This document shows positions 48,812-61,298 of a DNA stretch of 64,000 nt, one piece after another. The notes below the pieces were generated by a model. The model did not search any database. It was not told the origin of the DNA and worked only from the letters and a program-made list of their open reading frames with translations. How positions within the stretch are numbered: the first letter of the stretch is position 1; each line of letters starts with the position of its first letter. A program made the translations under genes and the position numbers. Source of the stretch: Owenia fusiformis (lineage: Eukaryota > Annelida > Polychaeta > Sabellida > Oweniidae); the NCBI GenBank assembly GCA_903813345.2, contig CAIIXF020000003.1, positions 27,171,248 to 27,235,247 on the forward strand, read 5' to 3'.

Positions 48812-48950
48812 ATCACACGTTTCAGCTTATGTGATACAGGAAATATTCCACTCGGGTAACAATGTATCACCACTCAAGCTTCGCTTTCGTGGATGATACA
48901 GTATTACCTTTCGTGGAATATTTCCTGTATCACATGCTGAAACGTGTGAT
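48812..48950. repeat. long hairpin, about 60-bp arms
   Basis: ATCACACGTTTCAGCTTATG, TGATACAGGAAATATTCCAC is matched by its complement ending GCTGAAACGTGTGAT, with an inner loop around CAAGCTTCGCTTTCG. Confidence 0.9.
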
Positions 48951-49013
48951 AACTGATAGTGACAAAATATACCGTTCACTTTAGATGTACGATGTCACTA
49001 TTTAACAGATTTG

Positions 49014-50318
49014 AAGCAAAGACAATGATGCAGGTGTGATGTAGGTTTTAAAAAATTAACCTTGGGAATACTTGAAAGATTTCATGTTTAATTTCGCTAG
49101 TATTCGTTTAGGAAGACATTTAACTTTATAATAACGTTAAAAGATTTTCGAACAGTGCTCTATTTTTTTCGTAGTCAATCTACCCACGAGAATTGATCGG
49201 TTGGAAAATGTCGGTTGGGTTTTTCACATTTCCTTTGATCATTTTTCCCCTGTTGCCTAAGAGTGTCCGGCGATTATTTTTATGAAAATATGTTTCTCTA
49301 TACTACACAATTAAGGACGGGTGGAGATTAATAAATATTCAAGCATTCATAGTAATTAAAAAAAATCAGAAATGTGCGTTGTCAACTAGAATGTACGTTG
49401 TCCCTGAAATTGAAATTCATGAGATGTAAGTATTAAACAATGTAATGATTTCATTTCAAAATTCATTAAGGTTTACATCCATACAACAGGTGATCTTTAA
49501 CGAACATGTTCAAGTATCCTTTTTGCTTTTTTATTTTATGAATGTATTGTTGTGGTGCTGGTTAATTTGTGCCCATTTGGTGTTACAATTTTCATGTAGC
49601 TTCCAGCCCAAACTCCAATCCAGAGTCTCGGAGTAGAATATATTGAAGACTAGTACTGCCACGGAGTCTCCTTCCAGCCTGGTTGATTATTTGGCGTCTG
49701 TAGGCCTACCTTACGTTTTGTTATTTAGATTGATGGATAGATCTATTGATCTATACTAGCTTATTGGATATGACTTTTAAAAATGCCGTTTATGATATAT
49801 CTGGACAGTTTCAATCGTTCAATCTAATTTCAGTAATTCTGTAATTGCTCTGTTTCAATTTTAAATGCATCTGTTAGTGTTATGAAAAATACGTTGTCTG
49901 CATTAAGGTTAACTGTGAATTGAGTAAGTTCAATGGGACAACGTACATTCGAGTTGACAACATACACTTATGATTTTTTAAATTATAGGCAAAATGTTAA
50001 TACTTATTAAATCTTCAACAGACCTATTAATTGTGCTGTTTTAAATAAATATATTCTCATAAAAATCTTCGACACTCTTAGAAGACAGCGAAGGATCAAA
50101 GGAAATGAACGTGTAAAAACACATTTTCCAACCGACCAATTATATAGGTAGATTGACTACGAAAAAATCGAGCACTGTTCGAAAATCTTTTAACGTTATT
50201 AGAAAGTTAAATCGGTCTTCCTAAACGAAAACACAAAAAATCAAACATGAAATCCTTAATGCATTCCTCAGATTATTTTTTTTAAAACCTACATCAAACC
50301 TACATCATTGTTTTTGCT
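49014..50318. mobile_element. 1.3-kb foldback element with about 400-bp inverted arms
   Basis: Arms about 49014-49410 and 49930-50318. Shared blocks include AATAACGTTAAAAGATTTTC, GAACAGTGCTC, TTTTCGTAGTCAATCTACC, GGTTGGAAAATGT and CGTACATTC/GAATGTACG. The arms differ by many substitutions, so the insertion is old. The unique middle has no recognised coding sequence. Confidence 0.8.
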
Positions 50319-50394
50319 CCATTCGTCCGAAACCCAATCGTCCTAATCCCAATGGTCCGAATACCATTCGTCCGAAACCTAATGAACCGAATCG
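50319..50394. repeat. five copies of a 15-bp unit
   Basis: CCATTCGTCCGAAAC, CCAATCGTCCTAATC, CCAATGGTCCGAATA, CCATTCGTCCGAAAC, CTAATGAACCGAATC follow one another exactly, directly at the right end of the foldback. Confidence 0.9.
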
Positions 50395-51045
50395 TCGATA
50401 TGATTTGAGGAACCACACGGAAATGTCATGGTCGAAGAGATATATTTGCATAACGTTTTAGCTCAACGTATCTAAAACCTGCATCACATGACCAAAAACT
50501 GTCAAAGCCATCTCTTTTATTGGTGCAACCAGTGGGTAACGGCAAACACCTGAACACGAAGCGTTTGCACGTTACATATTAACGCATCTAATTTTAACAT
50601 ACCGTTGAACACAAATCGAGTTTCAAAATGGTGTTTTTAATTATGAAATGGAATTTAAATCGCACATCCTCGTTCACGTTTTTGAAAAGGAGAAATATAT
50701 TTGAAAACATCTCTTGATTATTTACGCTTGAAATATTAGCGTGTTGGAGATTTCCGAGTAAAATTGACACGCGTGTTTACTCAATATCATGAAAAAAATA
50801 AATGCAGTATCATCTGTCAATATTCAACAAGAAAAATGCATTTGTAGTTGGTTCAGTTCATGATAAAAATTGACAAATAACACATTATTGAAAGTAAGGG
50901 TAAACAGGCCCACGCGGAAATTCAGCAATTTTAGCCATACCGTGTTCACGATTACTTCACCATTATGAAACAGAAAATCAAAATTATCAGTTACACGTTT
51001 GGTAAGGATATTGAAAACCGTCAATAGACCAGAAGTTTATTTCAA

Positions 51046-51467
51046 GTGTTCTTTGTTTTGCGTCCTGGCAAAATTCAAATCATACAAGGGTAAAAGGAAA
51101 ACAAACACAAAATCAAGAAAAAACAAAAAATTGTTTGCTGAGAAATGAATACATTTCAAGGGCGGCATTAAAAGGGATGACATACCAATGTGAAGTGATT
51201 ACAAACACATATCTATACATTTTATACAAAATATATTTAAACATATAGCTATTATTCAAGGGTAAAAAATTCGAAAATAAACAATGTATACGAAATTAAT
51301 CAATAACACTGTCAATTTTGAGGCACAGCAAATTATCCCCCATTTCATCCGATTCTGATTGAACGAAATGCGATGGTACTTTCAGACTCTTGTGATTGCT
51401 ATTTGGATGTGTTTGTTTTTTCTGATTTACTCAAAATCGTGCAAGCAAGGGGACGCAAAACAAAGAA
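51046..51467. repeat. 17-bp perfect inverted repeat, 420 bp apart
   Basis: TTCTTTGTTTTGCGTCC (51046-) and GGACGCAAAACAAAGAA (to about 51467). May be the ends of a small element; no flanking duplication seen. Confidence 0.4.
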
Positions 51468-52035
51468 TCTATTTCTTATGGCCTAATCAATATGCACAAA
51501 TTTTACCGAAATTGTAAAATATAATACAACAAAAAATAATGCATGTTCAGGGCGCTGATATAATATGGCTTTAAACTACAGTATTAATTATTACAATAAG
51601 GATACTGAAAATTGTTGATTAAAAACGTAGCCATTTTAATAAAGGGAATTCAGTGAACTGGAGAAACACATCTACAATGAAATAACTTGGGACTTACCCT
51701 TTATCCTACAGTTCAAAATATTTTACCATCTTCTTCCAAACATATTTAAATAAATATCAGAATTTTTTTCATACTAGTATAAGTTTCAAAAATTATATGG
51801 TGCATGAGAGTTAACATTAGGCTGGGTAAAGAATATATCATAATCAAAAAAAAATAATCAGTAGTCTAACTCTTTCCCTTACTGCAGAATTTGATTATGT
51901 TTTTTTTATTATTTCTGGGGGTTTGCAAAAATCAACATTTTGAAATTCCTATTTATCCATTCTCCTAACATTGGAACTTTTGCAAATATTGTCAATTGAA
52001 CAGCATCGCCAAACAATATCCAACACTACCATATA

Positions 52036-52606
52036 CAGGGTGTCAAATAAGTCGCGTCCCCCCTGCTACAGCTAAAACCTTAACATCATGAACACACGGT
52101 ACCTAGTGTGATATACCATTGGAAAGATCATCCAAAGTTATGTTAACTCACAAACTCTCAAGTATTTTCGATGAAATTTACCTATATTTTTATGATGTCT
52201 TTTATAGTTAACGTGCCCTCCTTTAAGTAGCTTTTTGGGTCAAAATGACAAGGATATGACCCCAGAAATATGTGAAAAAGTTAATATGTTTTGCATTCCA
52301 TTTGTTACAAAAAGGTTTTCACCACTTTCCTTGCACCTCTATTTTCGACACATCTAACCCTATCCAGAAATTGGTTAAATTCATCGCCATTAACATATTT
52401 AGTCATCTTTTGGTCCCTTGATCTTTCTTATACCCGATTCTTAAAATCCTGCCAAATACGCCAAATTGCCATGTTTCTAGGCATATGGTCACCTCAATTG
52501 ATACAATGTAAAAATTTGTGAGATTGATTGACATGTGTCAGATATTTGCCAATCAACATAACTTTGGAAGATCTTTCCAATGATATATCACTTATTTGAC
52601 ACCCTG
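52036..52606. mobile_element. TA-flanked MITE with CAGGGTGTCA ends, 571 bp
   Basis: Ends CAGGGTGTCAAATAAGT and ACTTATTTGACACCCTG, perfect over 17 bp, with TA at 52034-52035 and 52607-52608. Second inner pairing: GATATACCATTGGAAAGATC with GATCTTTCCAATGATATATC. Length almost equals the 37818 element but the sequence is a different family. Confidence 0.85.
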
Positions 52607-52608
52607 TA

Positions 52609-53479
52609 GTTGTTTTCTGACTAAATATAATGAAATAAAAAAGTAAGATTTATGTTCATTTGAATCATACAAAGGCATTTTCAGTGCTTTTTCTATATTT
52701 TGACTTATTATCTACTTATTATCTTAGAAACTGAATTTTGAAGTTTTTACAAGATTTTACTAGATTTACAAGATTTACAGTCTACCTCAACTTTTGACTC
52801 AACTATCGATGTATCTGTTTACCTAATCTTCAAATGACCATTATCATTCAAAATATCAATAGGCTATTTTTATCTCTCTATCTCCTTCTACAGTAAACAA
52901 CATTAATAACCTGTAAAAAATAATATGTGAAAATAAAGATTTATTTTTAAAAAAAATAGGCTATTTTCATAACACACAAAATATGTTGGTGTCAAACACT
53001 TTTTTATTTAAACATATAGAAGGTTGGTTGTCTGTCACCGTATAAATATTGCCTGACTTCAGATAAAGAATCCTGAGAATATTTATTACTATCATATAGT
53101 TCTGGTTCTGTCATTTCCATCATTATAGTTGTATATTGTTCAATAAAACATACATTTTCTGTGATATCTTTTTTAAAAATTTATTTAAATATATTATGAA
53201 AAGTACAAAACATCAATGTAATCACACCACCAAATACTATATAGATATCCAAATGTTAATGACATCTCAGATGAACTTAGTACGCTCTATTATTATGTAG
53301 TACTAATCTTGAAGAAAGTCTGACAAGAAGTTTTTCTGAAATGTTGATAATTAGAAATGAATATATTTTCGAAAAACTTCTCTAAAATGGCTGATACTAG
53401 TACACACAAAAAAATCAGAAAATATTGTTTGTTAGGCTATATACTAATCATAAACAATGGTATGCATTTTCATGATTAA
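52609..53479. other. 3' flank of the zinc-finger gene, nothing seen
   Basis: AT-rich, with AATAAA/TTTATT signals in both orientations and no exon. Confidence 0.4.
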
Positions 53480-56400
53480 TCAAGATAGTACTTCTCCAGT
53501 ATGTGTTTTTCTGTGCATTCTCAATGATCCCTGAACTCTGAAGCATTTTGAGCAGAATTCACATTGAAATGGTTTTTCTCCAGTGTGAATCCTCCTATGG
53601 TTTCCCATCTGTACCTTTTCCCTAAAGGATTTGGGACAATATTCACATTTGAATGGTTTCTCACCAGTATGAATCCTTCTATGAACCATCAATGTAATCA
53701 ACTGTCTAAAAAATTGTGAACAAAATTCACATTGAAAGGGTTTCTCACCAGTATGAATACGCACATGATTCAAAAAAATTCTCCGCTGAGAAAAAACTTT
53801 AGAGCAATGTTCACATTTGAATTTCTTTCCTATAGTACTAGATATAGTATGCCATTTCATGTGTTTTTTCAATGATGTCTCAAATTTAAATTGCTTGGAG
53901 CAATGTTCACATTGAAATGTATCACCATCTGCATGTAATTTCCTATGTTTAATTAATGAGGCCTCATTAGTAAAATGCCTTGAACAATGTGAGCACTTAA
54001 ACTTTTTATGCTCAATATGAGTTTTTGTGTGGAGTAAAAGTTCCTTCTTCATTTCAAAAGACTTCAAACATGTTTTGCACTTATATCTTTTTGTGTGCAT
54101 TGCTAAGTGTTTTCTTAAGGAAGTTTTAAGTCTAAATTGTGATGGACAATATTCACACTTGAATGGTTTTTCATCATTGTGTATTCTTCTATGATAATAT
54201 AAGCTTGCTCCCGATCTAAAACATTTTGAACACTGTTCGCATTTGTAAGGTTTCTCTCCAGTGTGAAGCCGTCTATGAACTACCAAACTACTTTCATTTT
54301 CAAAACATTTTGAACAATGTTCACATTGAAATTCCTTTGTGTGTAATCGCATATGGCTCTTAAGGCGATCTTTCAGAGCAAATTGTTTTGAACACTGTTC
54401 ACATTTTAATAGTTTTTTATCACTGTGTATTCTTCTATGATAATATAAGCTTGCTCCCGATCTAAAACATTTTGAACACTGTTCGCATTTGTAAGGTTTC
54501 TCTCCAGTGTGGAGCCGTCTATGAACTACCAAACTACTTTCATTTTCAAAACATTTTGAACAATGTTCACACTGAAATTCCTTTGTGTGTAATCGCATAT
54601 GGCTATTAAGGCGATCTTTCAGAGCAAATTGTTTTGAACACTGTTCACATTTGTAAGGTTTCTCTCCAGTGTGAAGCCGTCTATGAACTACCAAACTACT
54701 TTCATATTCAAAACATTTTGAACAATATTCACACTGAAATTCCTTTGTGTGTAATCGCATATGGCTCTTAAGGCGATCTTTCAGAGCAAATTGTTTTGAA
54801 CACTGTTCACATTTGTAAGGTTTCTCTCCAGTGTGAAGCCGTCTATGAACCACCAAACTACTTTTTTGAGTAAACTGTTTCAAACACTCTTCGCACTTAT
54901 ATGATTTCTCTCCCAAATGTACTCTTCTCCTATGAGTTGTTAAATTGTACGCTTGCTTGAAACATTTTGAACAATATTCACACATGAAGGGGCTTTCTCC
55001 CGTGTGAACTCGAATATGATTTTCTAATTCAAAAGATGTCAGAAAGTATTTTGGACAATGCTGGCAATGGAAGAGTTTTTCACCTGTATGTATTCTTCTG
55101 TGAAAGTTGAGATAATGTATGGTACTGAATGCTCTGTTGCAATCAACACATATGAATGTCTTACCCATATGAACATTCTTTTTGTGGTTACACAAACTTG
55201 AACTTCTTGTAAATCTTTCTGGACATGCATCACATAGATATGGTTTTTCTCCAGTATGAATTCTCAAGTGACGTTTTAGGCCATCTTTCCTAATAAAACA
55301 TCTCATACAATATCTACATACAAGTTGTTTCTCTTCATGTCTAGATTGAACATGAGTTCTTAAATCTTGTCTAGAAGTAAAGACATCAGAGCACAGTTTA
55401 CAATCAAATAATCTACATGATCTATGAGCAGAATTGAAATGCATTTTCAAGTCTTGCCTAGAAGTAAAAACTTCAGAGCACAGTTTACAATCAAATAATC
55501 TACATGATCTATCAGCAGAATTGAAATGCATTTTCAAGTCTTGCCTAGAAGTAAAAACTTGGGAGCATTGTTTACAATTAAATCTATGAGCAGAATTAAA
55601 ATGGGCAATCAAATCGTCTCCACAAGTAAAGGGTTGTGAGCAATGTTTACATGAATATGGTTTTAAACTATGCTTCATAGAATGTGTGGCTAGCTGCATG
55701 TTTGTTTCAAATCTATTTTTGCAAAGATTACACTTGAAGTGCAGGTACCTCTTTAAATGATTCCTCATTCTAAACACAGATTTCAATTTCTTGTTGCATA
55801 AACCACATTTAACGTTGATCTTATGAGAAGTCATCAAATGAGTCATCAGGTCAATTTCCTTAAAGTAGCTGCTTGTACAAATATCACACTTAAAGTGTTT
55901 GTATGTTTGTTTATGATTCCGAAAAGTCACCATTGTTCTGAAATTCTTGTTGCAAACTTTACAAAGTGTCTTCCTGCCATGAATGGTTTGCTCTCGACCT
56001 TTGTCAAAGGGGCCCGATGGCTTTTGTTCGAAGTAATAAACTCTGTAGAGCTCTGAAATGAGGAAATAGAAGTTAATGTTTCAAGAGTCTATATGACAGT
56101 ATTTTTGTTACTATTTTGTTAATATTGTCTTTTATGCAAACATTTTTATTTTGTTCAATTAAAGCCCCATTTTTTCAAACATAGGGCAGCAATCTTTAAA
56201 AGTGGGCTAAAAGTTATTTTGTGTCTTTTTTCAGTAAAAGTACAGGACACAGGGTGAACAAGATTGCACCATTGAATTTAATACTAAGAAGGATGAATAG
56301 ACTTGAGTTTGACAATATTATGATGATTGTGTCATAATCAATGTAAATTCCAGACAAAAGTTTGCATAGAAATGCAAAGTATACTCTACAGACAAGACTT

Positions 56401-59233
56401 GAGGGCAAAATCAAAATGGCCACCTGAGAATTTTCCCAGAATAACTTACAAGACACAGTGTGAGCAGTATCGCACCTTTGAATAAAATAGACAGTTTTTG
56501 GATGAATGGATGGATTCATGGATGGGTGGATGGGGATGTATGCATGGAAGGATGGGTTCATGGTTGCATGAATGGATTGGCGTATGGATGGATTCATGGA
56601 TTGAAAGATTCATGGATGGATGGATGGATTCATGGATGGAACAATGGATTTTTGGACTGACAATTGGATATATTGGACATATAGATGGATGGAAAATTGA
56701 ATTGATACATGTATGGAAAAACAGAGGAATACTCCGAACAGACAAAAGGATGAGAAGGGGACTCCATTTCGCTCACAATGTGTTAACAAAAAAAAGTTGA
56801 GAGGTAAATTGGCAAATACCTGTGTCTGGAGCTTTTGAATTGGCTTGACTCTGTGCATTAGATAATAATTCATCATCAGGATGAGACTTCACATCAACAT
56901 TATCAGTGTGAATATCTCTGACTTCTCTGTCATCTTTAAACACATTGGTTTCTCTGGAGACACTGTCCAACTGAGTTACATTATCGTTATCTTGCAGTTT
57001 AAGGGCAATATGCAGGTCCCTGAAGTCCTTTTTATCTTGTTCATTTAAAAGAATGTATTGCATTAGGTCTTCTGAAAAAACAAACAGTTTTATTTTTAAA
57101 TGTTAATAACAATGCTTCTTTTTCAACTTGACAATCTGGTATTTAATGTTTAACTTCTGTGTTTTCTGACACAAGAATTTTTCTTGATATTTATGACCAA
57201 TATACAACTTAAAGAACTTATCCCATTTATCATGCCACATGACCATGTTGACTTTGTCAATTGATGTGAATCATGTCAATAACCATACTGATCTTTATTA
57301 CCCTGCGTGCAGAGTCTAGTTAAACTAAGAGGAAGCTCTCTTTTAAGAAGTGAAGTCAAATGAATGCAAAGGGTAGATCTTTATCCTTTCCTTCTAAAGC
57401 AATTTAAAGCATTGGACAGTCATGTATATGTATTTAATATATTCTTTAAATACTTAAGAAGATAGTAAAAATGCAATATCAATGCAATGATAAATGAAGA
57501 TAGTTTGATGAGAAACCATTCCTTAAACCTGTGAAAAGAAAGTGTCTTAAGCATTTCTCAAAACAAAAAATATTTTACATACTACCAGTGAGTGATGACT
57601 CATATCGTTTTGAACAAGGACGTAGTTTTCCATCTTCTTTCATGATATTGCAAAGACTGTCTCGCTGGTCTTCTTCTGACAGAACTCCACTAAGTACCGG
57701 GACTCCCTGCATGACACCATACTGTTCCTGAGACTTTGAGTGGCTATTGAGGTCACCACTTTGTGACATAATCTCCATTTTGTTTTCCATATTTGAGGTG
57801 GATGTAGGAATTAGAAGATTGTTGATATCCCATAGTTCATGAGGTATAAAAGCAATATCTTCTGGATTTGGACTGGATTTTTCTATTTTGCTTGGCACAT
57901 TTTTTGACATAGGTTCAACAGTATTTTTAGTTCTTGCTATCTCTGTGCCATTGATTGCTGAAGATTTCACGTTGACACTGGATGCCAAAGTCTGACTGAC
58001 TGTTTGCTTTGCTAAATTTACATTATTGCCAATTACAATAATTTTTTTGCTAGTTTGTTGAAAACGTTTATTTGAGTCTCCCTCAGGTTGACTATGATGA
58101 AAGAGAAGACTCTCCTCATTAGCATAATTATGTTCTTCTTTTATATTAACAACAGGAGTATCTAAAGCACTCACACATGAAGATCTCTTTTTTGGTTTAG
58201 AAGGTAAAAATTTGGCATTTTCTGAGATTTTTCCACACACTGAACACGTGTCTCCTGAACTAGTAACAGGGACTGCGAGTACACATTCTACGCTTCTCAC
58301 TAAAAGTTTTTGGGTATCATTTTTTATAGGGTTGGTATTTTGGAATGTAGCATTTTGAAGTGAATTGATTGCATTCCCTACTTTTAACTTCCTTCCGCGA
58401 CAGACTGAGATGTGATCAACAACTGCTAGTACAGTAAGAATTCCATCTTGTGATGATGTATAATGGTCATCCACATCAAAGTCATTCAGATTTATAGGTT
58501 TATCTGCAATCTTCAAAGACCACCTGTCGCCTCTAAATTCAACTTTCTTCTCAACATTTAAATTATTGATTTTGAACTCGATAACTTTAACAAGGACGAG
58601 GGTAGACTCAGTTGTAGAATCAACATTCCAGCCAGTTGCTTTTATAAATGAGGTGTCATTACCAATGTTAAAAGGTTCATTACTGTTATGATTCCTCCAT
58701 TTTAGGCTATACGGAATATTGCTTGCTATGACTTTTGCCGATATTCCAATTTGGAAGTACTTTATCACTAAACGTCCAAAAGTTGTTAGATCCACACGAG
58801 GGAGACCACAATTGTGTCTATCTTTATTGCACTTGGAGATTATTTCTTGGAGAGTAATGCCATCATCTGAAGAATCTCTCTCAAGGTTGTGCTCCAGCCT
58901 GGAAAATGAGGTGAGAATAATTATTTAGGCCTATTTAGCAGTGAACCAAACCCTAAAATTAAGACATATACATGTAGAATCTCATATGGACTTTCAGATA
59001 AAACAAGATATGGCAACTTTGTTAATTTCAGCTCATGAGTGAGGTTGGGTAATGGCATTCACAGGTTGCCCAGGAATGGAATACAGGGATTTCAAATGTA
59101 AAACAATGCACTGTATACAAGAGAGGACACAGCTCCCAAAATGATTCAAAGAATGTAATGAATGATTTAAATGGGTAAACCTGCAAAAACTTACTTCATG
59201 ATATCGCAGTACTTACCAATTCAAAAGTGTCAT
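53480..59233 (-). CDS. RFX-like N-terminus plus C2H2 zinc-finger array protein
   Basis: Probable nuclear DNA-binding protein. Exons in transcript order: 59217-59233, 57586-58898, 56820-57071, 53480-56052. Total 4155 nt, 1384 aa, phases closing. The start MTLLNW is completed across the first intron. Residues about 3-70 (LLNWLEHNLE ... TLQEIISKC ... [14 protein letters not shown]) follow the pattern of an RFX winged helix (WL..NYE ... L...Y...C ... FGKLIR..F), but the RRLGTRG.SKYHYYG block is absent. Residues about 75-540 have a folded-looking stretch, then low-complexity acidic and Ser-rich sequence. From about 550 there are about 30 C2H2 fingers, most with TGEKP-type linkers. One has lost its last His (NSADR) and several share identical recognition helices. 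I cannot name an orthologue. Confidence 0.85.
54140..54860 (-). repeat. recently duplicated finger-coding segments
   Basis: A three-finger block at about 54181-54426 is repeated with only a few differences at about 54427-54672 (offset 246 bp, 82 codons), and a two-finger version follows at about 54673-54836. Helix sequences such as [20 protein letters not shown] and [10 protein letters not shown] recur unchanged. Confidence 0.85.
56496..56650. repeat. GGAT/GAATGGAT microsatellite
   Basis: Imperfect run of ATGGATGGATTC-type units in the intron between the third and fourth exons of the zinc-finger gene. It creates spurious frames on both strands (WMDGWMDS; PSIHPSMN). Confidence 0.9.
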
Positions 59234-61298
59234 TTTTGTAATCACATTTGCACGTCAACTATGTTTTACAATCACAGACATCTGATCTCATCTAGTTGGC
59301 TCTAAAACATGTAAGATAGTGCAAATTTATCCTGTGCCAGGACTTTCCCCACCTTCACAAATGGCGCTGTGAGCAGGGTCATATGTGAAGGTGGGGAAAT
59401 CACAAAAACTAAGAATATAATTGTATCGGCTTAAAATGTTTTTATTCTCCAATGTCACAAAGGACCAAAAACACTCCTGAAACACAGGAGTACAAGATTT
59501 GTTTAAGGTGCAGTGGTACTTAACAGGAAATGATTAAAACAGAAAGTAACAATACCATGCTTGATTTCAAACATTTTTTGAACCAAGATAACAGAGTTCT
59601 GTATTGACCTCAAGTCAGTTTAATTAGTTCCACATGTCATTTACATGACCAGGATCACAATGTGTATGGTCAGAATGACCCCAAATATGATGAAATACCT
59701 TTTTCAGCCCTCTGAAAATGCGACTGAAAAATAGCTAAAAGTAGGCGCTTAGGAAAGGTCACTGAACAGAATCTTTTGAAAATGTGCTCAATATATTGCT
59801 CTAAATGATCTTTGAAAATTTGATGTCATTCATAGAAAAAGAAAAAATGAAAAGAACTGAACTGAATAAGCCAATATGCGATAAATTTATTGTTTAGTTC
59901 AGTTTAGTTACCGTTTGAAGAGCTACGGGTTTATTAAACATTTATGTAGTGTTGCATTTGCACAAATGATAGATATGTATGATATTAAGATATACAACAA
60001 GGCTTTTTGAACTATAATCCCCAAATCCGATGAAATCTTTAGTTGGAAATGCCGTCCGGTTCCAGTGACTTCACTGATTTCCCACAAATTGCTCAGACGC
60101 CATTGAAGATCGAAAAAATATTAATAATGTAATTTTGAATCTCCGATTATCTTTCTGATTATTGAATAGATTGGATCATATAACTATGCTCGAGCGCTAG
60201 TAGAATATCGGAGGCTGAGAAACTGTCATTTTTGTCAAGATTCACGCTAGTTTTATCAGAATTTGTTGAAATTTTGTTCAAGCAATCTTCTGCCAATATG
60301 AGTGCTATATGCTATGATGTAATCCTCGACCAATGAAATTAGCGGATCATGACCTTTGACTTTGCAATCTCTGGAGGTTTCATTCAGAGAAATAGACTCG
60401 TTCGGCGGGCCAATCAAAATTTTCCCTTCCAAAGCGATGCATCATGGGAGATATTTATGTTAATTACCATCTGAACTCTTATCGTGAATATGTCTATTGA
60501 AAAGCGATCTATTTTCCTTTTTATGACCGCCATTTTTGTTTCAGACAATTTTCTAAAATTATACAATTATAGCAACATTACATGCATTATGAAAGAAGTT
60601 CTAAATATACATTAGAAATAACATCTTACAGTATAACTATGACAAATCGTGTGTTAATCTCTCGAAATGAGAAGAAATAGATTTTATCATAAAATTTATG
60701 GAAAGTTTGAAAAATGCAAAATAATTCTGAAATGAAAATGTAAATTGGTTACATCTTATAACAATGTCTCTCACAAAAGTAGCATAAAAACATAGCTCAA
60801 AACATAATGTTACATATCTTTATCATTTCATACATGTACAACCTCTGCTTATGCAGGTATCGTCTCAAAATCATTCAGATATTGAAAATACATACGATGC
60901 AAACATGGCCGCCCAACACTGTACAAAAAGACCTTTACATGTAGGCTATTCCCGGGAAACATTTTCCGCACTATCACATTTTAAGACTTTTAAGGATAAT
61001 TTAGTCAAAATAGACTTCGAATGTAACTTTTATTTAAATTGCATATCGTTGAATATTAGCATATACTGTAATAACAAATATTTTTTTCTCTTGAAACATA
61101 TAAGACAGAAGCTCTTTATTTTAACACCATCCCAAACATGTATCAAATGTCTGTGAAGAATGTAAGATCACAACCCAATCACAATTACATGTACACGGTA
61201 CGCTTTGTTCAGTGACCCCTTGGAATATATATGATATCAGGGGTGATAAATGACCAGTACTCTGCAAACATGAGATTTTAGGTAAGGAAAAAAATAGA
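59234..61298. other. upstream of the zinc-finger gene, no gene seen
   Basis: Contains a short hairpin at about 59342-59400 (TTCCCCACCTTCACAAATGG with TATGTGAAGGTGGGGAAA). A CCAAT-containing, less AT-rich patch at 60380-60450 (TTCGGCGGGCCAATCAAAAT, GCATCATGGGAG) could be the promoter. A 101-codon frame at 60851 has no recognised content. Confidence 0.4.

Larger units (their letters stand above)
48331..49055. mobile_element. composite inverted-repeat element
   Basis: Left AAAACCTACAAGTTTTGCTT, ACACCTAAAGT and CCGTATATTTTGTCAC recur inverted at the right (GTGACAAAATATACCG ... GATGTAGGTTTT). Inside are two strong hairpins (48397-48478; 48812-48950) and a CRE cluster at 48602-48693. The right end overlaps the left arm of the next foldback. 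Confidence 0.65.

Noticed and set aside
56214-56876. Frames rich in [10 protein letters not shown] or MDGWMDSW
   Set aside because: Arise from the GGAT microsatellite in an intron.
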